DNA of 64,000 nucleotides from assembly GCA_947650365.1 (NCBI GenBank), contig OX393549.1:89231156-89295155 (forward strand), in the 5' to 3' direction. Position numbers and translations under genes: made by a program. Shown in pieces: positions 56,900 through 64,000 of this stretch. Positions within the stretch are counted from its first letter, which is position 1; every line of letters starts with the position of its first letter. Below the pieces are notes generated by a model. That model did not search any database. It was given only the letters and a program-made list of their open reading frames with translations, and had not been told where the DNA came from. This DNA is from Chamaelirium japonicum (Eukaryota; Streptophyta; Magnoliopsida; Liliales; Melanthiaceae).

Positions 56900-58955
56900 C
56901 TAAGCAAATAAACCAATGGATGTATAATATCCTTCTTTGTCTCCACTAATTTTATAACAATACCACCAATTTCGTGGAATTCTGAAAACACTTTGTTATT
57001 ATGCATATTACCAATGTAATTTATAAGTTGATGATCCAGTGCCACAAGGTCTACTGTGAAAAAATCAGATGGATAAAACAAATCAATCTCTCCTTATCAA
57101 AAGCAAAAAATGATTGAGTAGCATTCAAACAACTCACACAAAGAAGTAACTATGTGTTAACCTCTGTAAAACGATTGTTAAGCTCTTAAAGTTGCATAGC
57201 TATGACTGTATAGAATATATCAAAACGATAGTTGTGCAATTTTGTAATTTGTGGGGTTTTACGTCATGGCCTCCCAAAAACTATAAATATTTCATCAATG
57301 TTTCGGATAAAAATACAGTATTTGCTATAAAATGAAGACACTTCAACCAATAAAGATTTTCACTCAGCATCTCTCATTTGCTGCAATCGTAGCTTAGACA
57401 CTTAACAAGTGTCATAGCATTCACAATATCTTGATCATTCCTTTGCAATGCTAATGATAACTTATTTGTGATCCCCAAGATGCTTTTCATCAACTGTAAG
57501 TTAAAGAAAAATTCAAAAGATTACACTGACCCCAAACGGACTTCAACTCTTTGCTCGAGTAAGCCATCCTTTTGAACAAATTCAAGCGCATCAACTACGT
57601 ACAGAAGAATACATCATAATCAAGCCCAAAATAGTTTCATAATTTGATCCCCAACGTGTATCACATGCCCGTTTAAGACAAGTTTCCAGATTCAAACCTT
57701 TTCCATTTGAAAGTTCATCATCAGCTAAACCTTCTCTGACTTTAGCAATATGTGCATCTAAAAGAATATTCCTTCTTTTACAAAAGCCTCTAACAACATT
57801 TACCAAATTAACAATCAAGTAAAAAAATGAAACAATATCAATATAATTTTAAGCAACAACTACTATACTTAACTGAAGTTGGTGAGCAAAGCAATGAATA
57901 TAAAAAGTGGATTCATTCTCTCTTATGTTCAAAATTTTGAGACCATTGAATTCACATCGCATGTTGCTGGCTCCATCATAACATTGCCCATGTAATCTTG
58001 ATAAACTCAATCTGTGCCTAAAAAATAATGAATCAATTATCTCCCTTTAGTGGCATGATAGAGCAGTGGTATCTAATACATGCACAATACCAAGAAAATG
58101 CTTTATAATAATTCTCCATTTGTCCACATTATGCACAATAATTGTTAAATAATTTTTTTACTGATATATCATGAGATTTATCAACTGTAAGTGAAAATAA
58201 TAATTTCCAATTAAGTTCCTTGATATAGTATTGGTATGCAGTAGTATTCACAATGTTTTTCTGAATGTTATGGTGGGTTAGCTTGTTATTTTTTCAGTGT
58301 ATTCTCCAACACAACTACATTGATTGATTTATTATGATCAGCCAAAAACTGTAAAAGCTCAATAAAATTTTTTTAACTACTTGATTCTTTAGATTTATCA
58401 TGACCACGAAAAGCCAACCCTCAATACAAAAGGAATATTATGCAATCAACTAAAGCAATTAAGAGAGTCTGATATTCAATCTTAGCTTGTTCAAACTACT
58501 TACAAATAACACTTCAAATATGTTGTTTTTGCTTCATTATATTTTGACACTTATTCCAAGCTAAGTTATGTCTATTAGGGCCTCCAACATAAATATTTAA
58601 TCTTTTTATGCTTACCCCTCTACCATAAAACTATCAACTTTTACATGCTTATCGTTATCAGCCCTAAATATGTAACAATATAAGCAAAATGCTGCATCCT
58701 TTTCTATGTTATTCTCCAACCAACTCCCATATTGTTTGAACCAAGTAGGACTAAAACAACGTAATATTCCACCAATCTATTTGAGTGAATTTGTGGTTAA
58801 GAGGTTGACAACAACTCTTTTGTATATATACTTTTTTTTTCTCATCTTGATCATTAGGATGATAATATGATATTTATTGTCATAGGCCTAGATCCTCTGT
58901 AAGATTATTCAAGTTCAAAAAAATGAAATCACTTAGCATAATCTTGTGTTGGAAT
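56900..58955 (-). pseudogene. hAT-type (TTF/ZMYM1-like) transposase, decayed
   Basis: The minus strand shows, in family order but across frame breaks and stops: a YHPNDQDEKKKVYIQK-like start near 58860, the TTF-type zinc-finger hallmark WFKQYGSWLENNIEKDAAFC (about 58675-58745), DUF4371-like pieces with HGQCYDGASNMR near 57960-58000 and IHCFAHQLQL near 57890, then LNLETCLKRACDTRWGSNYE near 57640-57700, and YPSDF with TKKDIIHPLVYLL near 56905-57080. The hAT dimerisation domain is cut after PLVYLL. Full-length relatives have about 700-800 residues. The N-terminal and zinc-finger parts are best preserved. No terminal inverted repeats were found, so it may be a domesticated-family pseudogene or a dead transposon. 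Confidence 0.8.
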
Positions 58956-59839
58956 AACTTCACTAACATCACAAGATTCTTAAGCTGAAGATGCATGAGC
59001 CTTACGTTGTAGATTATTTTCGTTTAAAATATCTTTCCATAAAGATAGAACTATCTAAAAACAAATAATAACATAGTCAGTTGGATGAATTCTCCAATAA
59101 CTACATGTATAAGAATTTTTGTATAAAATATCCATGATCATGATAGAATATAAAGAAATGTTATCAATTTATGGAGTTCTTAGCAATGTGATATGAAGAA
59201 CGTAGCCTTTATATGCATCACATGGTAGCTAATGAACTTCAAGTAGAAGCAATCAAACCTCTAAGTGGAGAGAAGTTAGCGATATAGGGCAAAAAAAATC
59301 AACGATTTAGGGTGGGGATTCAGAATAGAGGGGGATTCTACCGGTGATGTGGGGGATATGTGACACTATAGGGACAAGCGATCAACGCGATAGGTAGGAG
59401 GCGTTCGATGGTGGTGGAGGGTCTCCCAATATGCCTTGTAATTCTTTGGTTGAAAGGGGGTGCTTTCAATACAAGATTAATTCACAAGACAACCCATACT
59501 TGGCGGAAGCAGAATTGGATCTATTCCCTAGCTTGAAGATGAGTTTCGGGTGCAGCAGATTCACTAACATTCACTTGAGGGAGTGCTTTTCTCCATTTTA
59601 AGGCCAAATGGAACCTTCCATATGTTGGTGGCAATGGGGAGATTTTGCACTTGATTCCTTACGTACCTTCTTGTTTTTAAAAGGGATAATGTTTCTCTCA
59701 CTCATCTGGTATCATGGACTGAGGTTGAGAGTACGGTGTTTGCCTTATACCTAGGGCAAAGCGTCGAGGTCGAATGGGCTTTTGGTGGAATTTTTTGTGC
59801 ACAATTGGGGGGTGGTTGGGTCGGATGTCTATTGTGCAG
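58956..59839. other. Spacer, possible LINE 5' remnants
   Basis: No gene is supportable. Plus-strand sequence after about 59500 may belong to the decayed LINE that follows, but no motif confirms it. Confidence 0.3.
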
Positions 59840-60740
59840 TTGAGCACTTCTTTCACCCCGGTTATGTGCCCAGTGGGTAGAAGGACGTACATCTTGACAG
59901 TGCTCATTCCGAAGATTTTCAATCCTAAGCAATCCGACCACTATCACCTAGTCTCTGCAATGTAGTTTAAAAATAGTGGCACGGATCATCGTTAATCGTC
60001 TCCAATTAGTGCTTCCCAATTTGATATATATAACTTTGGAACATGTCACCTTCATGAAGGGTCAGAGTATTTTTGGATTATATTGTATTAGCACAGTGAT
60101 TACTCCACTCTATAGATCATACCTCGTGTAACAAGAATTCCATGGCTTTCAAGTTAGACATGGCATATGTTGATTGAATGATGTGGCCATTTCTTCAGCA
60201 GATAGAGGGTTTGCTCCCTGCTGGATTGGGTGGTGATGAGCTACATTCAAGGTCCATCTTTTTCTATCCTCCTTGACGGATCCCCCACGTCGTGGTTCTC
60301 ATCTTCTAGGGGCTTGCACCATGGTGGTCCTTTGTCCCCCTATTTTATTTATTTTGGGTGTTGTAGTCCTTTCTCACAATGTGAACTGATTGATGGCAGA
60401 AGAGGCTCTCATAGTCTCATGGGTATATGGCCTTGGTCCTCGAGCCGTCTGGTAGGAGCCTTGGCCTACGCAGACGACAATAGGTTGTTTTCTCAAGCCT
60501 AATTGATGTTGGTTGCCATACTTTTAAATTTGCTTCATAAATATTGCACATTATCAGACCAAAAGGCTCAACAAGCATAAGTTGGTTATCCTTTTTGGGT
60601 CACGGGTGCTCTCAGCTGACCGATCGACAAAGGGTGTTTTGGTTTTTTCAATGTTTCGAATTGCAAGCCCGATTTTATTATCTTAGGGTGCCTATTTTCG
60701 ATAAGCGGGTCACTCGACATGATTTCCCCCCTTGTTTCCT
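59840..60740 (+). pseudogene. LINE reverse transcriptase, decayed
   Basis: Plus-strand fragments follow the order of plant L1-type ORF2: LIPKIFNPKQSDHYHLVS (palm start), then a VARIIVNRLQ-like stretch and an EHVTFMKGQSI-like stretch near 59985-60070. Next come the long open part with FSILLDGSPTSWFSSSRGLH and GGPLSPYFI (about 60250-60345), the catalytic YADD as LAYADDNRLFSQA (about 60460-60500), and YYLRVPIFDKRVTRHDF near 60680-60725. Stops and frame changes are numerous. No poly(A) end is seen. It lies opposite in orientation to the LINE at 49592-50622, so the two are separate insertions. Confidence 0.8.
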
Positions 60741-60955
60741 AGATTTTAGCATATTTGTTCAGTTGGAAGTCTATGCTTCTCTCTTTTCCAATTTGTCTCG
60801 CTTTGCTACATATTGTGCTACAATCAATCCTCCTATTCTCTCTCACACGTACACATGCAGGTGCCCGTAGGGATTCTTTCCACATTGGAATGGGAGTTCC
60901 AACGCTTCATGTACGTGGGCTTCGTCCTTGTTACCACAAATCCTAGAAGGGGGTG
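60741..60955. other. Spacer, nothing identified
   Basis: No feature is supportable. Confidence 0.3.
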
Positions 60956-61640
<685 letters not shown>

Positions 61641-61649
61641 AGTATGAGA

Positions 61650-62165
61650 CCACTATAGCTGCTATAATTATTTCACTGTAGTAGCTACAGTGAAATCATT
61701 GTAGCGCTCTAGTGAAATCATTGTAGTGCTATAGTGATTCCCCTGTAGCGGCTACAGTAAAATCATTGTAGCGATATGTGATTCCGATGTAGCAGCTATA
61801 GTGAAATCACTCTAGCGCTATAGTGATTCCTTCTTAGCTGCTAAAAAAATATTTTACTACAATGAAATCATTGTAGCAATAGTACTCAGTTCAATTAAGT
61901 ATTATTACCATATATTTGAGTATCTTTGCTATAGTGAAATCATTGTAGTTGTTATAGTGATATTTTCGTGGCTGCTAAAAATACTTTTCTACATTAAAAT
62001 TATTATAGTACTCAAATTTAGTCGCGATAATATTCAATAAAATTGAGTATTATTTGAATAAAATTGAGTACTTTGCTACAGTGATTCACTGTGGCAGCTA
62101 CAGTGATTCACTGTGGTAGCTACAGTGAAATCATGGGTTGCTACAGTGAAATCACTGTAGTAACC
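61650..62165. repeat. Array of TGTAGC/GCTACA palindromes
   Basis: About fifteen degenerate units of the type CTACAGTGAAATCACTGTAG alternate with TAGCGCTATAGTGATTCC. Most are self-complementary, and spacing is irregular at about 20-60 bp. Similar TGTAGCGGCTACAGT cores occur in palindromic element C. Confidence 0.7.
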
Positions 62166-62574
62166 CGTGCCACTATTACCGTAAAAAATATATATATGTC
62201 ATATATCATATGCCGTTATTTAACATGGGAGGATACTATGGGTATTTATGGTATTTTTAAAAAAATTGTTATCCAAAACGATTAAGATCGGATCATGTGC
62301 AATCAAAACAATGGATAGATGATCAACCTTCATGCAATAGTCATTCCGGTGAACTTTCTGTAAATAGGAACTTAAAATGGGACTAAATGTTATACACACT
62401 CTGTTTTTTGGACCTAACACCGATTTTTCCTATAAAACAAAATGATATAATCGGGATATTTGGGACTGGCCTAGGCCATCACACTGTTCATGGGTCTGGA
62501 TGGCAATTACGGAAGGCATCCTGCTTGTTCGACAATACCCTCGGATGCCCCTGTGGATGACTACGTGCTATTGA
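62166..62574. other. Spacer, nothing identified
   Basis: No feature is supportable. Confidence 0.3.
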
Positions 62575-62582
62575 TCATTGAT

Positions 62583-63115
62583 TAGGGGTGCAACTCGGGT
62601 TGGGTTGGTTCGGGTTTGAGCCAAACTAGAACCGACCCGAAAGTAATCGATTCTACTATTTTCTAACCCGATCCAACCCTATATAAACCTGATCCAAACC
62701 AAATCGGGTTGGTTCCGATCGGTTCTCGGATCTGACTTAAACTAGGGGTGCAACTCGGGTCAGGTTGGTAAGAACCCTAGATCTGTCGGCATCCAGAGCG
62801 ACAACTACGATCAATTAATCTTTCACTCGTGACCTTTAGGCCTTTAGCTTTTATTTAGTCGGACCTCATTTTAATCAGACCTAACACAGTTTCACTGACC
62901 AATCATACCATATTTTTATGTATACTGAGTACAAGGATCTGGATCGGGTTGGTTCGGGTTTACCCAAGCCCTAATCCAGAACCGACCTTATTTAGTCGGG
63001 TCGAGATATATCAGAACCGAACCAACCCGAAATTTAAAAATACCCAAACCAACCCAACCCATTTAGTTCGGATTGGTTCGGTTCTCGGGTTTACCCGACC
63101 TAGGTTGCACCCCTA
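62583..63115. mobile_element. hAT-like MITE rich in GGGTTGGTTCGG units
   Basis: Terminal TAGGGGTGCAACTCGGGT and its inverted partner near 63098-63115 (ACCTAGGTTGCACCCCTA). TAGGGGTG ends are usual for plant hAT elements. Flanks TCATTGAT (62575-62582) and TCCATGAT (63116-63123) agree at 6 of 8 positions. A second terminus-like TAGGGGTGCAACTCGGGT at 62743 suggests nesting or internal duplication. The interior repeats GGGTTGGTTCGGGTT and AACCGACCCGA in both orientations. Confidence 0.65.
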
Positions 63116-63360
63116 TCCATGATGGTCTACCCCTTGACCGGGATCGATTCCGATGACCTAGGCAGCAATTCCAATCAACATGCAGGAGGTTGCCCCCTAC
63201 GGCTCACTCGATTAAACAAGCATATGGTCTGCTAGTGATGAAGGGCCGATCCACGAGTTTACTGGCTACGAAGGTGTGGAGTAATTTGTGGCAATGTAAG
63301 GTGGGGCCAAGACCCAAATTATTTATCTAGGAACTTTTTCATGTTCGGTTTCCTACCAAG

Positions 63361-63498
<138 letters not shown>

Positions 63499-63556
63499 GT
63501 GCGTTCTTTTTATTTTCAGTCACTTATGGAAACGGAAATGATTTTCATTGATTTAT

Positions 63557-63737
63557 GAGAAATGCTATTCAACCCAAAGGTTTTTCCGATTCCGCTCAGC
63601 CCGATTGATGTGGCAACATGCAACTAGTGGTGTAAAAGATTTAAATGTCACTAGTGGGTTTCAGCCACCAGTTGTATGATGCCAAGTCAATCGGGATGGC
63701 GGAATCGAAAAAACCTTCGAGCTGAATAGCATTTCTC
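63557..63737. mobile_element. MULE-type MITE with perfect 9-bp TSD
   Basis: 181 bp with termini GAGAAATGCTATTCA and its imperfect complement TGAATAGCATTTCTC. TTGATTTAT flanks both sides exactly (63548-63556 and 63738-63746), the 9-bp duplication typical of Mutator-like elements. Inner arms include GGTTTTTCCGATTCCGC/GCGGAATCGAAAAAACC and TTGATGTGGCA. Its 181-bp length equals the satellite period by coincidence; the sequences are unrelated. Confidence 0.88.
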
Positions 63738-63746
63738 TTGATTTAT

Positions 63747-64000
63747 ATGTCCATTGACTTCATTTCCTCTCCCTTGTTCTTTCGAGACGAAATAAATTGA
63801 GAAAATGATGTTTCATCTATTCATTTCCAGTCCCTGCTCTTTTGGGAGGAAGAAATTTAAGTGAGTTATAGAGAGAAAGGAAATATATTTTATCAATTCA
63901 TTTCCACTTGACTTAAAGAAATGAGATTTTTGTACAAATTTAAAAGGAAATGAAGTAGATCGGTTGAGAGAAAATAAAGTCATCATATGGATTCTTTTCC
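63747..64000. other. Window end, nothing identified
   Basis: A short purine/pyrimidine-rich sequence with repeated CATTTCC-type words. No gene is seen. Confidence 0.3.

Noticed and set aside
63557..63737. Link between the 181-bp MITE and the 181-bp satellite
   Set aside because: The lengths agree but the sequences share no recognisable similarity.

Overview
The window is repeat-rich nuclear DNA of a flowering plant. The evidence is Ty1/copia, CACTA (En/Spm), hAT, LINE, Helitron and MITE relics of plant type, GT-AG introns in transposase genes, a DUF616 exon fragment, and long AT and CT microsatellites. The species cannot be told from the sequence. No intact host gene was found.

Layout. (1) 1-8.1 kb: mostly unassigned sequence with exon-like scraps, a DUF616 exon fragment (5345-5584), two TIR MITEs and a Helitron 3' end at 7999. 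(2) 8101-48973: one nested composite. The outer layer is a minus-strand copia LTR retrotransposon: LTRs 8101-10893 and 47948-48973, TSD TATAT, polypurine tract at 10894, and a gag-pol broken by several nonsense codons. Its left LTR carries three palindromic elements inside an internal (TA)n tract. Its leader is split by a 32,009-bp CACTA element (15634-47642, TSD CCA, CACTA termini, about two dozen ACCGACGG-type heptamers near the left end). (3) Inside the CACTA element: a TNP2 transposase gene (17724-21252, four exons, one frameshift), then two inverted copies of a six-exon TnpA-like gene. The plus copy (25866-27552) is broken; the minus copy (29611-31298) reads through as an intact 423-codon protein. 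Both are embedded in about 114 copies of a 181-bp satellite whose orientation flips at about 28,858. The right flank is organised into three higher-order blocks of 3.3-3.5 kb, each ending in the same non-satellite tail. (4) 49-56 kb: a 5'-truncated LINE, a second cluster of palindromic elements lodged in (TA)n tracts (50.8-53.5 kb), and a head-to-tail array of small non-autonomous Helitrons (53.6-55.4 kb). (5) 56-64 kb: a decayed hAT (TTF/ZMYM1-like) transposase, a decayed LINE reverse transcriptase, an array of TGTAGC/GCTACA palindromes, a hAT-like MITE, a long (CT)n tract and a MULE-type MITE with a perfect 9-bp TSD.

How the parts relate. TNP2 (catalysis) and TnpA (binding of subterminal repeats) together form the CACTA mobility system. 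Here only the TnpA side is visibly intact, so mobility would need TNP2 from another copy or correction of an apparent one-base frameshift. The strongest leads are the satellite-bearing palindromic CACTA element and the set of unrelated palindromic elements confined to (TA)n tracts, which resemble the rice Micron habit of microsatellite targeting. All alignments, splice sites and counts were made by eye.
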